Positions 32,003 to 41,836 of a stretch of DNA of 64,000 nucleotides are shown here, piece by piece. The DNA lies in NCBI GenBank assembly GCA_024401855.1, contig JAKSKH010000005.1:23581-87580 (forward strand), given 5' to 3'. A program made the position numbers and the translations under genes. How positions within the stretch are numbered: the first letter of the stretch is position 1; each line of letters begins with the position of its first letter. A model generated the notes under the pieces. It was not told the origin of the DNA. It was given only the letters and a program-made list of their open reading frames with translations, and did not search any database. The DNA is from Bacteroidales bacterium (GTDB taxonomy: Bacteria > Bacteroidota > Bacteroidia > Bacteroidales > UBA932).

Positions 32003-33354
32003 AAGACATAAAGACATATCCGGCGATATGCTGTGACTCCAGGAAAGTCACTCCCGGCTGCCTGTTCATAGCAGTCAAGGGGACAAAAGCGGACGGAAAC
32101 GAATACGCACAGGCGGCGCGTGACGCCGGAGCGGCGGATGTTGTGTCTGCAGACAGACACGGGCTTGCGATGATGGCGGACGAATTCTACGGGCATCCTT
32201 CAGGCAAACTCAAGCTCGTAGGAATAACCGGGACCAACGGGAAGACAACCACCGTAACACTGCTCTACAACCTTTTCCGCAACCTTGGATACGAATGCGG
32301 ACTTCTCTCCACGATAGCAAACTTTGTGGGTACCAGAAGGAGCGAAACGGAAAACACCACATCCGATCCCATCACCATCAACCGGCTTCTCAGCGAGATG
32401 GTTGATGCAGGATGCGAATATTGCTTTATGGAGGTAAGCTCGATAGGAATTGAGCAGGAAAGAATTGCCGGGCTGGAATTCACGGCGGGCATCTTCTCCA
32501 ATATCACACACGACCATCTGGACTACCACGGCACCTTCGCGGAATACATGCGCTGCAAGAAAATGTTCTTCGACAACCTGCCATCCGGAGCCACGGCCAT
32601 CATCAACACAGATGACAGAAATGGAGAAATAATGGTCCAGAATACAAAAGCGTCCGTCGTAACCTATTCCTGCAGAAGCGGAGCGGACCACAACTGCAGG
32701 ATAATGGAGCAGAGCTTCGAGGGAATGCTGCTGAGGATAGACGGCACTGAAACATGGACAAGACTTGTCGGAAAGCATAACGCTTACAATGCGCTCGCCA
32801 TATATACCACCGCCTTGGTTCTGGGTGCGGAAAAAGAAGAGACACTTGTGGCACTTTCCCGCCTTGAACCGGCAAAAGGGCGTCTTGAGACGATGCGCGG
32901 TCCACGTGGACTGAACGTGATAATTGATTACGCCCATACACCGGATGCTCTCGAAAACGTACTGTCCACCCTGCGCGAAGTCGCTCCGGAACAGGAGCTC
33001 TGGTGCCTGTTCGGATGCGGAGGCGACAGAGACAGGACAAAGCGTCCCGAAATGGCCGCGATCGCCGAGAAAAAGGCGGACAGGATCATAATCACCTCGG
33101 ACAACTCCCGTACGGAGAAGACTGAGGACATAATGGAGGATATCAGAAAAGGACTCGGGACAAGCGGGCTGGCAAAGGCAGTGTTCATAGCGGACCGGAA
33201 GGAAGCCATACGCACCGCAATACTTATGGCCCGTCCCGGAACCACCATACTGCTTGCCGGGAAAGGTCACGAAACATACCAGATAATCGGAAGCGTGAAA
33301 AACCGTTTCGACGAAAGAGAGATTGTTAACGACGTATTCAAAACCATAAACTAA
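31999..33354 (+). CDS. murE: UDP-MurNAc-tripeptide synthetase MurE (probably meso-DAP adding)
   Basis: 451 residues, about 30 shorter than usual. MurE adds the third amino acid to UDP-MurNAc-L-Ala-D-Glu in the cytoplasm. Visible: CDSRKVTPGCLFIAVKG at the very N-terminus, the ATP loop GITGTNGKTTT near residue 75, and the Mur C-terminal domain with DYAHTPDAL and GCGGDRDRTKRPEM. The amino-acid specificity loop, normally DNPR in DAP enzymes, reads DNSR (near residue 370); the arginine that binds DAP is kept. The missing residues are from the first strand of the N-terminal domain. ATGA overlap with ftsI supports the start. Confidence 0.93.
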   Translation: MKDIKTYPAICCDSRKVTPGCLFIAVKGTKADGNEYAQAARDAGAADVVSADRHGLAMMADEFYGHPSGKLKLVGITGTNGKTTTVTLLYNLFRNLGYECGLLSTIANFVGTRRSETENTTSDPITINRLLSEMVDAGCEYCFMEVSSIGIEQERIAGLEFTAGIFSNITHDHLDYHGTFAEYMRCKKMFFDNLPSGATAIINTDDRNGEIMVQNTKASVVTYSCRSGADHNCRIMEQSFEGMLLRIDGTETWTRLVGKHNAYNALAIYTTALVLGAEKEETLVALSRLEPAKGRLETMRGPRGLNVIIDYAHTPDALENVLSTLREVAPEQELWCLFGCGGDRDRTKRPEMAAIAEKKADRIIITSDNSRTEKTEDIMEDIRKGLGTSGLAKAVFIADRKEAIRTAILMARPGTTILLAGKGHETYQIIGSVKNRFDEREIVNDVFKTIN

Positions 33355-33355
33355 A

Positions 33356-34513
33356 ATGCTTCAGCTACTGTTCAACTGGTTCAAGTCTCTCGGGATGGAT
33401 TTCCCGGGAATCAACCTGATGAATTATATTTCATTCAAGGCCGCACTTGCCGGTTCATTAAGTATACTCATTGCAATGATATCCGGTAAAAGAATCATTG
33501 CAGGGCTTCAGAAAAAGCAGATTGGAGAAACCATCCGGGATCTGGGACTTCAGGGACAGATGGAGAAGAAAGGCACCCCTACCATGGGTGGCATAATCAT
33601 TTTCATATCCCTGCTCGGGTCAGTGTTCCTGGCGTGTGACCTTACAAACATTTATGTGCAGCTTTTGATAGTTACTGCGATATTCTGTTTCCTTCTCGGA
33701 TTCGCAGATGACAGCGTAAAGGTTTTCAAGCACAATAAGGAGGGCCTGAGCGAAAAAAAGAAACTCATCTGCCAGTTCGTCCTCGGGCTGTTCATTGCAG
33801 CCATGATGTGCTTCAGCTCCAGAATCCATACAGATCAGGTGCTCACCACCATACCGTTCGTAAAAGAACACGAGTTCGACTACTCGTGGCTCTCCCCCTT
33901 CAGCGGACAGCTCGGAGTTTACTGCACCTGGGGAATATATATGGTTGTGATAATTTTCGTGATTCTCGCCTGTACGAACGGAGCCAATCTCACAGACGGC
34001 ATGGACGGACTCTCAACGGGAGTTTCCACAACCGTAGCCGTTACGATCGGAATCATAGCCTGGTTAAGCGGAGATGCCCTCGACTCAAGGTACCTTAACA
34101 TCATGTACATCCCCGGATCCGGAGAAGTGGCCGTATTCATGGCCGCATTCGCAGGAGCTCTGATAGGATTCCTGTGGTACAACACATACCCTGCTATGGT
34201 ATTTATGGGTGATACCGGAAGTCTGATGATAGGAGGGATAATAGGTGTAGGCGCCGTTCTGATACGAAAAGAACTCCTGCTCCCCCTTCTGTGCGGTATT
34301 TTCCTGGTAGAAAGTCTTTCTGTTCTGATTCAGAGGTACTGGTTCAAATACACCAGAATAAAATACGGGAAAGGCAGAAGGGTATTTCTTATGGCACCGC
34401 TGCATCATCACTACCAGAAGAAGGGAATTCCCGAATCAAGAATAACGATGAGGTTCATGATTGTAAGCCTGCTGCTTTCTATCGGAACCCTTGCGATAAT
34501 GAAAATAAGATAA
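33356..34513 (+). CDS. mraY: Phospho-MurNAc-pentapeptide translocase
   Basis: 385 residues, polytopic inner-membrane enzyme that attaches phospho-MurNAc-pentapeptide to undecaprenyl phosphate (lipid I). Family motifs: KKGTPTMGG on the first cytoplasmic loop, FADDSVKV with catalytic aspartates at about 118-119, ANLTDGMDGLSTG near residue 210, and FMGDTGSLMIGG near 285, plus APLHHHYQKKGIPE at the end. It follows murE by 1 bp, in the conserved cluster order. Confidence 0.96.
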   Translation: MLQLLFNWFKSLGMDFPGINLMNYISFKAALAGSLSILIAMISGKRIIAGLQKKQIGETIRDLGLQGQMEKKGTPTMGGIIIFISLLGSVFLACDLTNIYVQLLIVTAIFCFLLGFADDSVKVFKHNKEGLSEKKKLICQFVLGLFIAAMMCFSSRIHTDQVLTTIPFVKEHEFDYSWLSPFSGQLGVYCTWGIYMVVIIFVILACTNGANLTDGMDGLSTGVSTTVAVTIGIIAWLSGDALDSRYLNIMYIPGSGEVAVFMAAFAGALIGFLWYNTYPAMVFMGDTGSLMIGGIIGVGAVLIRKELLLPLLCGIFLVESLSVLIQRYWFKYTRIKYGKGRRVFLMAPLHHHYQKKGIPESRITMRFMIVSLLLSIGTLAIMKIR

Positions 34514-34520
34514 AAAAGAT

Positions 34521-35861
34521 ATGTCAAGACTTGTTGTTTTAGGTGGAGCGGAAAGCGGAGTTGGTGCCGCTGTCCTCGCAAAGGTCAAAGGATATGACGT
34601 ATTCCTTTCCGACAAAGACAAGATCAAGGAAGAATATGCAAAAACACTGCGGGAATGGCAGATTCCCTTTGAGGAGGGACACCATACCGGGAGTCTCATA
34701 CTCAACGCGGACGAAGTGGTAAAAAGCCCCGGAATTCCATCTACCGCCCCTATGGTGTGCGCTCTTCGTGAACAGGGGACGCATATCATATCCGAAATAG
34801 AGTTCGCCGCAAGGTTCGACAATGCGAAGAAAATCTGCATCACCGGCTCAAACGGCAAGACTACCACCACTTCGCTGATTCATTACCTGCTGAAAGAGGC
34901 CGGACTGAACGTTGGCCTCGGAGGGAATATCGGAAAGAGCTACGCCTTTCAGGTAGCCACGGAGAAACACGATTACTATGTGCTTGAAATAAGCAGTTTC
35001 CAACTTGACGACATATATGATTTCCGCCCCGACATCGCAATAATCACAAACATAACTCCGGACCATCTCGACCGTTATGACCACAATATGGAGAATTATG
35101 TCAGGGCAAAATTCAAGATAACACAGAACCTGCGCCCGGAGGACTGCTTTATCTTCGACTCCGACGATGCCATTACCATCGACCACCTGAGCAAGATAGT
35201 TCTTCAGGCCAGGATGCTGCCCTTCAGCCAGCAGAAGGAAGTCCGGCAGGGAGCATTCCTCAGCGGAGAACAGATTGTACTCCGTTATGGAGAGGACGAG
35301 ACCCGGATTTACCTCGAGGACCTGGCCCTGGGCGGAAAACACAACATATACAATTCAATGGCGGCCGCACTGGCGGCAAAGGCAAGCGGTATCGGCGATG
35401 ATGTCATACGGCACTCCCTGAAGACGTTCCAGGCAATAGAGCACAGACTCGAACCGGTGCTGAACATAAAGGATGTACTGTACATAAATGACTCCAAAGC
35501 AACCAACATAGATGCAGCCTGGTATGCTCTTGAATGCCAGACACGTCCGGTAGTATGGATCGTAGGCGGGACCGACAAGGGAAATGACTACAGCATACTG
35601 AACAAAGTCGTAAAGGACAAGGTTAAGGCCATAGTATGCCTTGGCGTGGACAATGCGAAAATACACGCGGCTTTTGAGGGAATGGTCGGGAGCGATAACA
35701 TAGTTGACACGCTCTCCGCTGAGGATGCCGTCAGGGCCGCAAGCGGATTTGCCGGAAAGGGCGACGTTGTATTGTTGAGTCCCTGCTGTGCAAGTTTCGA
35801 CCTTTTCAAGAATTATGAAGACAGGGGAAAGAAATTCAAGGAAGCTGTAAGGAGACTGTAA
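34521..35861 (+). CDS. murD: UDP-N-acetylmuramoylalanine--D-glutamate ligase
   Basis: 446 residues. MurD adds D-glutamate to UDP-MurNAc-L-Ala in the cytoplasm. The N-terminal Rossmann-like domain starts VVLGGAESGVGAA; the ATP loop is CITGSNGKTTTTS near residue 110; ITNITPDHLDRYDH and the C-terminal NDSKATNIDAAWYAL and IVGGTDKGNDY match the family. The stop and the ftsW start share one base. Confidence 0.95.
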   Translation: MSRLVVLGGAESGVGAAVLAKVKGYDVFLSDKDKIKEEYAKTLREWQIPFEEGHHTGSLILNADEVVKSPGIPSTAPMVCALREQGTHIISEIEFAARFDNAKKICITGSNGKTTTTSLIHYLLKEAGLNVGLGGNIGKSYAFQVATEKHDYYVLEISSFQLDDIYDFRPDIAIITNITPDHLDRYDHNMENYVRAKFKITQNLRPEDCFIFDSDDAITIDHLSKIVLQARMLPFSQQKEVRQGAFLSGEQIVLRYGEDETRIYLEDLALGGKHNIYNSMAAALAAKASGIGDDVIRHSLKTFQAIEHRLEPVLNIKDVLYINDSKATNIDAAWYALECQTRPVVWIVGGTDKGNDYSILNKVVKDKVKAIVCLGVDNAKIHAAFEGMVGSDNIVDTLSAEDAVRAASGFAGKGDVVLLSPCCASFDLFKNYEDRGKKFKEAVRRL

Positions 35862-37225
35862 TGACAGAAAAAAAGAGAACATTCTGGGATTTTGCAGATC
35901 ACTTTGAAGGAGACAAGGTGGTATGGATTATCGTACTTATGCTCTTCTTCATATCATTGGTGTGCATGTTTTCGTCAACATCAAGACTTCTTGACGAAGG
36001 AGAGACAAGACTGGACATAATAAAGTCACAATTCGGCATTGTTCTTGCCGGACTGGGACTTATTGTTCTCTGCTACAATATCAAAAACATCCGATTCTAC
36101 CGCTGGTGTTCCAAATGGGGATTCCTGGTATCCCTTGTCCTGCTTGTGATTCTTGACCTGCATAAACCGGTGGGGCCGATAAAGCCGATCAATCTCAATA
36201 ACGCATATCGTATCCTTTCTGTAGCCGGAGTGCAGATTCACGTCTTCGAGGTAGTGAAAGTTGCAATGGTTCTGTACCTTTCATGGGCAATTGACGCTTT
36301 CCAGAAGAAAGAACTGAAATGGCCGGAGAAAAACATATGGAAAAAAATCACATATCTGTATGTGCCTTTCCTTCTCACATTCATACTGATTATTCCCGGC
36401 AGCAACTCAAGCGCCTTGTTCATCGGAGGAATGATGTTCATCGTACTTCTTCTGGGTGGTGGCAATTTCAAGGATCTGATGATACTCGGTGCGGCAGGAA
36501 TCCTGATTGTGGCCCTCTGCTTCGGTGTTTTCAAACTGTCCGACGGCAAATACATGAAACGCATAGGTACCGGAATCTCACGCATCACCGAGAAAGAGGA
36601 TTATGAAGACATTTTCCTTAAGTCGACAAAAGGATCCCTGCAGTATCAGAAAGCCCTTGACGCGATTCGTCAGCCCTACAGCGCAAAAATTGCAATTCAT
36701 CAGGGAGGCTTGTTCGGAAAAGGTCCCGGTCAAAGCACACAGAGATATGTAGTGCCGGATATCTCAGAAGACTTTATGTTCAGTTTCATCCTTGAGGAAT
36801 ACGGAATTCTGGGAGGGATTCTTGTAATCTTCCTATACGTTTCACTGCTGGCCAGAGCTTCCATTATAGTGAGGAACTGCGACAAAAAAGACAATTTTGC
36901 CAAACTGGCCGTGGCAGGTCTGTGCATACTCATCACGGGACAGGCATTCATGCATATGTTCGTAAATGCAGACATAGGCCCGATGACAGGACAGACGCTT
37001 CCGCTCATAAGCCATGGAAATTCCGCTTTCCTCTGCTTCTGCCTTGCATTCGGTGTCATCCTTTCAATCAGCAGGATTTCTTTCCGAAGGATTCAAAGGG
37101 AAACAATGAACGCGGAGCCCCTTATGGAAATGACTGGTGGAGTGGAGGACGAACTCAGGGACCTCGACGATTTTGAGAGCGGAAATACAGAAAACTTTGA
37201 CGATTATGAAGACTATGACTTATAG
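35861..37225 (+). CDS. ftsW: Septal peptidoglycan polymerase FtsW (SEDS family)
   Basis: 454 residues with about ten membrane helices. SEDS proteins polymerise lipid II with their class B PBP partner, here FtsI. Family marks are the large periplasmic loop between helices 7 and 8 with GGLFGKGPGQSTQRYVVPD, followed by SEDFMFSFILEEYGILGG, and the TGQTLPLISHGNSA segment near residue 385. A long acidic C-terminal tail (about 45 residues, ending in NFDDYEDYDL) is unusual in composition and might bind other divisome parts; that is speculation. It overlaps murG by about 20 bp. Confidence 0.94.
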   Translation: MTEKKRTFWDFADHFEGDKVVWIIVLMLFFISLVCMFSSTSRLLDEGETRLDIIKSQFGIVLAGLGLIVLCYNIKNIRFYRWCSKWGFLVSLVLLVILDLHKPVGPIKPINLNNAYRILSVAGVQIHVFEVVKVAMVLYLSWAIDAFQKKELKWPEKNIWKKITYLYVPFLLTFILIIPGSNSSALFIGGMMFIVLLLGGGNFKDLMILGAAGILIVALCFGVFKLSDGKYMKRIGTGISRITEKEDYEDIFLKSTKGSLQYQKALDAIRQPYSAKIAIHQGGLFGKGPGQSTQRYVVPDISEDFMFSFILEEYGILGGILVIFLYVSLLARASIIVRNCDKKDNFAKLAVAGLCILITGQAFMHMFVNADIGPMTGQTLPLISHGNSAFLCFCLAFGVILSISRISFRRIQRETMNAEPLMEMTGGVEDELRDLDDFESGNTENFDDYEDYDL

Positions 37226-38339
37226 GAAACTGCGGGTTATTATAAGCGGCGGGGGGACCGGTGGACACATCTTCCCTGCAATATCCATCGCAAACAAGCT
37301 GAAGGAGGTCAATCCCGAAACCGAAATACTGTTCGTAGGGGCTGAAGGGAAGATGGAGATGGAGAAGGTACCCGCTGCAGGATACAAGATTACAGCCCTG
37401 CCCATTGCAGGTCTGCAGAGGCGCCTCACTTTTAAAAACATTGTCAATGACCTTATGGTACCTTTCAAGCTGGTAGCCAGTCTTATCAAGGCCGGACGTA
37501 TTATCAGCGACTTCAAGCCGGACATAGTGATAGGCGTGGGCGGATATGCCAGCGCCCCGCTTCTGTGGAGAGCGACGGGAAAGAAAGTGCCTTCACTTAT
37601 TCAGGAGCAGAACGGATTTGCCGGACTGACCAATAAACTGCTGGCCAGGAGAGTAGGAAGGATATGCGTGGCATATGAAGGCATGGAGAGGTTCTTCCCT
37701 GCAGAAAGGATTACATTCAGCGGCAATCCCATAAGGTCTGAAATCCACGCCTACACAGATGAAGACAGGAAGAAAGGTTGTGAATTCTATGGACTTGACG
37801 GTAACAGGAGACACATTCTGGTTGTGGGTGGAAGCCTGGGCAGCGGCACTCTTAACAAAGCGGTGAGGAAGTGGATATCAGACGGCTGTCCGGGGGGAGA
37901 GGATGTGGAAGTAATGTGGCAGTGCGGAAAATATTACAAACAGGGAGTGGACTCATTTATGGAAGGGAAGGATCTGCCCTACATACATTACAGCGACTTC
38001 ATTGCAAGGATGGACCTGGCCTATGCCGCAGCCGACGTGGTGATATCACGCTCGGGAGCATCTTCCGTATCGGAGATATGCGCCGCGCATAAAGCCGCCG
38101 TGTTCGTTCCTTCACCGAATGTGGCCGAGGATCATCAGACACATAATGCAATGGCCCTCGTAAGAAAGAATGCCGCACTTCTGGTAAAAGATTCAGATGC
38201 CGTGGATGCTCTTTTCAAAGTTGCCCTGGAACTTGTTCAAGACAGGGAAAGAATTGAAGAAATAGAGAAGAACGCAGGGACTCTGGCAAGATTGGATGCT
38301 GCACAGACTATTGTTGACGAAGTATACAGATTGATATGA
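37206..38339 (+). CDS. murG: UDP-GlcNAc:lipid I GlcNAc transferase
   Basis: 377 residues from ATG 37206. MurG makes lipid II on the inner face of the membrane. The GT28 signature RVIISGGGTGGHIFPAIS is at residues 9-26; the C-terminal donor-binding domain has LVVGGSLGSGTLN, then VISRSGASSVSEI and FVPSPNVAEDHQTHNA. A longer open frame begins at 37137 deep inside ftsW and gives an unrelated N-terminal extension; 37206 and 37215 are both reasonable starts because they put the glycine-rich loop at the expected distance. It overlaps the murC start by 4 bp. Confidence 0.94.
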   Translation: MKTMTYRKLRVIISGGGTGGHIFPAISIANKLKEVNPETEILFVGAEGKMEMEKVPAAGYKITALPIAGLQRRLTFKNIVNDLMVPFKLVASLIKAGRIISDFKPDIVIGVGGYASAPLLWRATGKKVPSLIQEQNGFAGLTNKLLARRVGRICVAYEGMERFFPAERITFSGNPIRSEIHAYTDEDRKKGCEFYGLDGNRRHILVVGGSLGSGTLNKAVRKWISDGCPGGEDVEVMWQCGKYYKQGVDSFMEGKDLPYIHYSDFIARMDLAYAAADVVISRSGASSVSEICAAHKAAVFVPSPNVAEDHQTHNAMALVRKNAALLVKDSDAVDALFKVALELVQDRERIEEIEKNAGTLARLDAAQTIVDEVYRLI

Positions 38340-39700
38340 AAAAAGAATACAGGAATGTTTATTTCATAGGAATAGGAGGCATAGGCATGAGCGCCCTTGC
38401 ACGCTATTTCAAATTCAAGGGATTCAATGTCTGCGGATATGACAGGACTCCCTCCGAACTCACCGGAGCTTTGGAATCCGAAGGAATAAGCGTGCATTTC
38501 ACCGATGACGTGAATGCAATTCCGGGCACGCCGGAAGATACTCTCGTAGTTTACACTCCCGCCATACCGGATTCTCTGGAAGAACTGCAATATGTGAGGA
38601 ACAACGGATACCGTGTGATAAAGAGATCGCAGATGCTGGGAGAACTCACAGTTGGACAGACCTGCCTGGCCGTTGCCGGAACACACGGAAAAACAACGAC
38701 ATCCACCCTCATAGCCCATATCATTACTGCAAGCGGGGAAGGTTGTTCAGCATTTCTGGGGGGAATCTCCAGAAATTACAACACGAATATGCTCATGAGC
38801 CACACTCCAACCGCCGTAGTGGAGGCAGATGAGTTTGACCGTTCCTTCCTTCAGCTGCATCCGTCAATAGCCGCTATCACTGCCATAGATGCGGACCATC
38901 TGGACATTTACGGAGACCTTGAGCATGTGGAAGAAGCATTCTACCAGTTTGCCGGCCAGGTCAGCGACACTCTGATCATAAAGAAAAACCTGAATGTCAA
39001 GAACCGGAAGCTTGATGCAAAGGTATACACATATCACATCGACGACAGTTCGGCAGATTTTCACGGAGAGAACTTCAGACTGGACGATACGGGCCACTAC
39101 ACCTATGATCTGGTGTACCCGCTCGGAAAGATATGCGACATCAGAGTAGGGGCCATAGGCAGGATAAACATTGAAAACAGCATAGCCGCGGCAGCCGTGT
39201 GCCTGTGTCATGGAACCGCACCGGACAGGATACGCGAGGCCATAGGAACATTCCTCGGAGCAAAGAGAAGACTGGAACTGCATATAAACACTCCGGAATG
39301 TACCTACATAGATGATTACGCGCATCACCCCAACGAACTTGACAGCGCAATCACATCAATCAGGCAGATTTTCCCCGGAAGAAAGATCACCGGAATATTC
39401 CAGCCCCATCTGTATACGAGAACAAGAGACTTCGCCCCCGAATTCGCAGAAGCCCTCAGCAAGCTGGACAAACTCATTCTCATGGATATATATCCTGCAA
39501 GAGAGGAGCCGATACCCGGGGTTACTTCAGAAATCATTTTCAAAGAAGTGACCTGCCCGGAAAAAGTCATGACAACAAAAGAAAATCTTATGGACCTTAT
39601 ATCCAGAGAAGACGTTGATGTCCTGTGCACGTTCGGCGCAGGGAACATTGACAGGCTGGTGGCTCCTCTGGCTGAAATGCTCGAAAAAAGGCTGAAGTGA
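38336..39700 (+). CDS. murC: UDP-N-acetylmuramate--L-alanine ligase
   Basis: 454 residues. MurC starts the stem peptide by adding L-alanine to UDP-MurNAc. N-terminal VYFIGIGGIGMSALARYF, ATP loop AVAGTHGKTTTST near residue 115, then EADEFDRSFLQLHP and the C-terminal DDYAHHPNELDSAI and FQPHLYTRTRDF are all classic. It lies between murG (4-bp overlap) and ftsQ (1-bp overlap of TGA and ATG). Confidence 0.96.
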   Translation: MKKEYRNVYFIGIGGIGMSALARYFKFKGFNVCGYDRTPSELTGALESEGISVHFTDDVNAIPGTPEDTLVVYTPAIPDSLEELQYVRNNGYRVIKRSQMLGELTVGQTCLAVAGTHGKTTTSTLIAHIITASGEGCSAFLGGISRNYNTNMLMSHTPTAVVEADEFDRSFLQLHPSIAAITAIDADHLDIYGDLEHVEEAFYQFAGQVSDTLIIKKNLNVKNRKLDAKVYTYHIDDSSADFHGENFRLDDTGHYTYDLVYPLGKICDIRVGAIGRINIENSIAAAAVCLCHGTAPDRIREAIGTFLGAKRRLELHINTPECTYIDDYAHHPNELDSAITSIRQIFPGRKITGIFQPHLYTRTRDFAPEFAEALSKLDKLILMDIYPAREEPIPGVTSEIIFKEVTCPEKVMTTKENLMDLISREDVDVLCTFGAGNIDRLVAPLAEMLEKRLK

Positions 39701-40482
39701 TGAAGAAAGTCGTCAGGTACTCCATTTATGCCATACTCATTCCGGCATTCTGCGTCGGAATGTGGTTCCTTCTGCGTCTTACTAGAGAGGAAGCGGCTGA
39801 CGATTGCTGTACCGGAATCGACATAGTCTTTGTTGACAGTCTGAAATTTGTGACGGAAGCGGAAATACGAAACTACATAAGCGGGGAATACGGGGACTGC
39901 CTCGGAAAAAACCTTGACAGAATAAATCTTGCCGAGATTGAAGACATACTTGAGTCCAAGACCGCAATACGCAACAGCGAAGCCTGGATCAGCAATGACG
40001 GGCTGCTGCATATCCATATATCCCAGCGTAAACCTGTTCTTAGATTCCAGGGGGAACAATACGGTTTCTATGTTGACGAGAGAGGCTACATATTCCCTCT
40101 GCACAGAAGTTATACCGCACCTGTACCGACCGTTAACGGTTGTATACCTGTGAACGTATCACCGGATTACAAGGGCGAGGCAGGAACAGAAGAAGAAAGA
40201 CAATGGATTCTTCAGATGCTGGCACTCAACGATTATATAAGAGGGTCCAGATATTGGAGCAATAAAATCCGCGACATAAGTGTAAGGCAGGACCGTAATC
40301 TGGTCCTGATGGCAGATGGGACGGAAGCCAGTTTCATATTCGGACCGCCTTCAGGGTATGAAGGCAAGCTGGACCGTATGGAGAAATATTTCACCCATAT
40401 ACTTCCATCAGTCGGGGAAGGTTTCTATAAAAGCGTGACTGTAAAATATAACAAACAAATAATATGCAGGAAAGATATTTAG
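39700..40482 (+). CDS. ftsQ: Division protein FtsQ
   Basis: 260 residues from ATG 39700; a GTG one codon upstream is less likely. One membrane helix at about residues 8-26, then a periplasmic part: a POTRA-like region (ITSEAEI-like FVTEAEIRNYI, about 45-115, with VYVDERGYIFPL-like FYVDERGYIFPL near 125) and a beta domain. FtsQ links FtsL/FtsB to the divisome. Sequence conservation is low, but topology and the position between murC and ftsA are decisive. The 3' end overlaps ftsA by 19 bp. Confidence 0.9.
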   Translation: MKKVVRYSIYAILIPAFCVGMWFLLRLTREEAADDCCTGIDIVFVDSLKFVTEAEIRNYISGEYGDCLGKNLDRINLAEIEDILESKTAIRNSEAWISNDGLLHIHISQRKPVLRFQGEQYGFYVDERGYIFPLHRSYTAPVPTVNGCIPVNVSPDYKGEAGTEEERQWILQMLALNDYIRGSRYWSNKIRDISVRQDRNLVLMADGTEASFIFGPPSGYEGKLDRMEKYFTHILPSVGEGFYKSVTVKYNKQIICRKDI

Positions 40483-41825
40483 CGACGGCAGACCTTGGAA
40501 GTTCCAAGATTGCCATCACCGTGGCAAAGATTTCCGGAAATGACATCGAAGTGGTCTATTACAGGGAATCTCCGTCTGATGGAATCAGACACAGTTCCGT
40601 TTTCAATCCCAAAAGAGCTTCCGAATCTTTGGGCAAAGCCATTTCAATGGCAGAAAACGAGTTGAAAATCAAGATTATGCAATTGGTCCTCGGTCTTCCT
40701 CGCTACGAGGTAAGGCAGGAGATTGCAAGCGCAAGGCTGGAACGGAGTAATGACAACTCCTGCATCACTCACGAAGAAGTACACGCCCTCAAAAGCATGG
40801 CTCTTGATTCATATCCTCTCGAAGATGCAACGAAGGAGGAGATATACGGGGCCGTTGCACAGTCATTCACAGCTGACGACCTGTTCCAGCAGAGTGAACA
40901 CGATATCGTCGGCTCTACTGCATCTTTCCTTGAAGGCAATTTCAAGATTTTTGTCGGCGCCAAGAAAAATGTCAAGAATATCGACATAATGCTGAACGAA
41001 CTGGGCATAGCGCCTGCACGCAAGGTCTTCCTTCCGCATGCTACAGCCAGCGCCGTCCTCACGGATGAAGAGAAAGACAATGGCGTTGCCCTCATAGAAA
41101 TAGGAGCCGGTGTAACTTCCCTTTCAATTTACAAGGGAAGAATACTCAGATATTATGGAGCCATTCCCTTCGGAGGATCTGTAATCACATCCGACATAAA
41201 GTACGAGTGCGGATTCAAGGAAAGTCTTGCCGAGAACGTGAAGCTTGCTTTCGGAGCATGCCTCCCTGAAAAACTCCAGTCCATGAGTGAAAAGATTCTC
41301 CAGATAAATGATGAGGAGAGCGGGACCTATGAACATCTGCCCGTCAAATATCTGTCAGAAATCATCAGCAGCAGGGCCAGGGAAATCGTAGAGGCCATTC
41401 TGTTCCTCATCCAGGAAAGCGGTTTCGCGGAGAAACTGCGTAACGGAATAGTGATAACCGGAGGAGGTGCCAATCTGGCAAACCTCTCCATTCTCATCAA
41501 GGAAATGTCCGGCTACAATGTCAGAGTGGGATATCCGCGCGCAAAACGCATAATCAACAACGGATTCAGCAGGATAAACGAGACATCTGCAGTCTCTTCA
41601 ATAGGACTTCTGCTCGCCGCCAGCAGGGATGAGCATCTCAACTGTATAAACGAGGCCCCGAAGAAGCATTCCGATGAAGAGGATACCGCCGAGGTGATTG
41701 CCGAAGGAAGCACTGATATCAGCAAAGAAGATATAAAACCCGTGAAGGATAAGAAGAAATACAAATTCTCCTGGACAAAAAAGGTTGCAAAGACCTTGAA
41801 CGGACTGTTTGACGAAATGCAATAA
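40464..41825 (+). CDS. ftsA: Division protein FtsA (actin-like membrane tether for FtsZ)
   Basis: 453 residues. Actin-fold ATP-binding elements: ATADLGSSKIAITVA at the N-terminus (phosphate 1), VALIEIGAGVTSLSIY near residue 215 (phosphate 2) and GIVITGGGANLANL near 330 (adenosine). The SHS2-like 1C domain lies at about 85-165. The C-terminus ends in an amphipathic basic helix, FSWTKKVAKTLNGLFDEMQ, the expected membrane-targeting sequence, preceded by a 45-residue acidic/lysine-rich linker. It precedes ftsZ by 11 bp. Confidence 0.95.
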   Translation: MQERYLATADLGSSKIAITVAKISGNDIEVVYYRESPSDGIRHSSVFNPKRASESLGKAISMAENELKIKIMQLVLGLPRYEVRQEIASARLERSNDNSCITHEEVHALKSMALDSYPLEDATKEEIYGAVAQSFTADDLFQQSEHDIVGSTASFLEGNFKIFVGAKKNVKNIDIMLNELGIAPARKVFLPHATASAVLTDEEKDNGVALIEIGAGVTSLSIYKGRILRYYGAIPFGGSVITSDIKYECGFKESLAENVKLAFGACLPEKLQSMSEKILQINDEESGTYEHLPVKYLSEIISSRAREIVEAILFLIQESGFAEKLRNGIVITGGGANLANLSILIKEMSGYNVRVGYPRAKRIINNGFSRINETSAVSSIGLLLAASRDEHLNCINEAPKKHSDEEDTAEVIAEGSTDISKEDIKPVKDKKKYKFSWTKKVAKTLNGLFDEMQ

Positions 41826-41836
41826 AATAAACCGAA

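Noticed and set aside
32200-33270. Minus-strand open frame of 356 codons
   Set aside because: Antisense to murE; no family likeness.
37137-37205. Upstream extension of murG
   Set aside because: Lies inside ftsW in another frame and adds residues unlike the MurG N-terminus.
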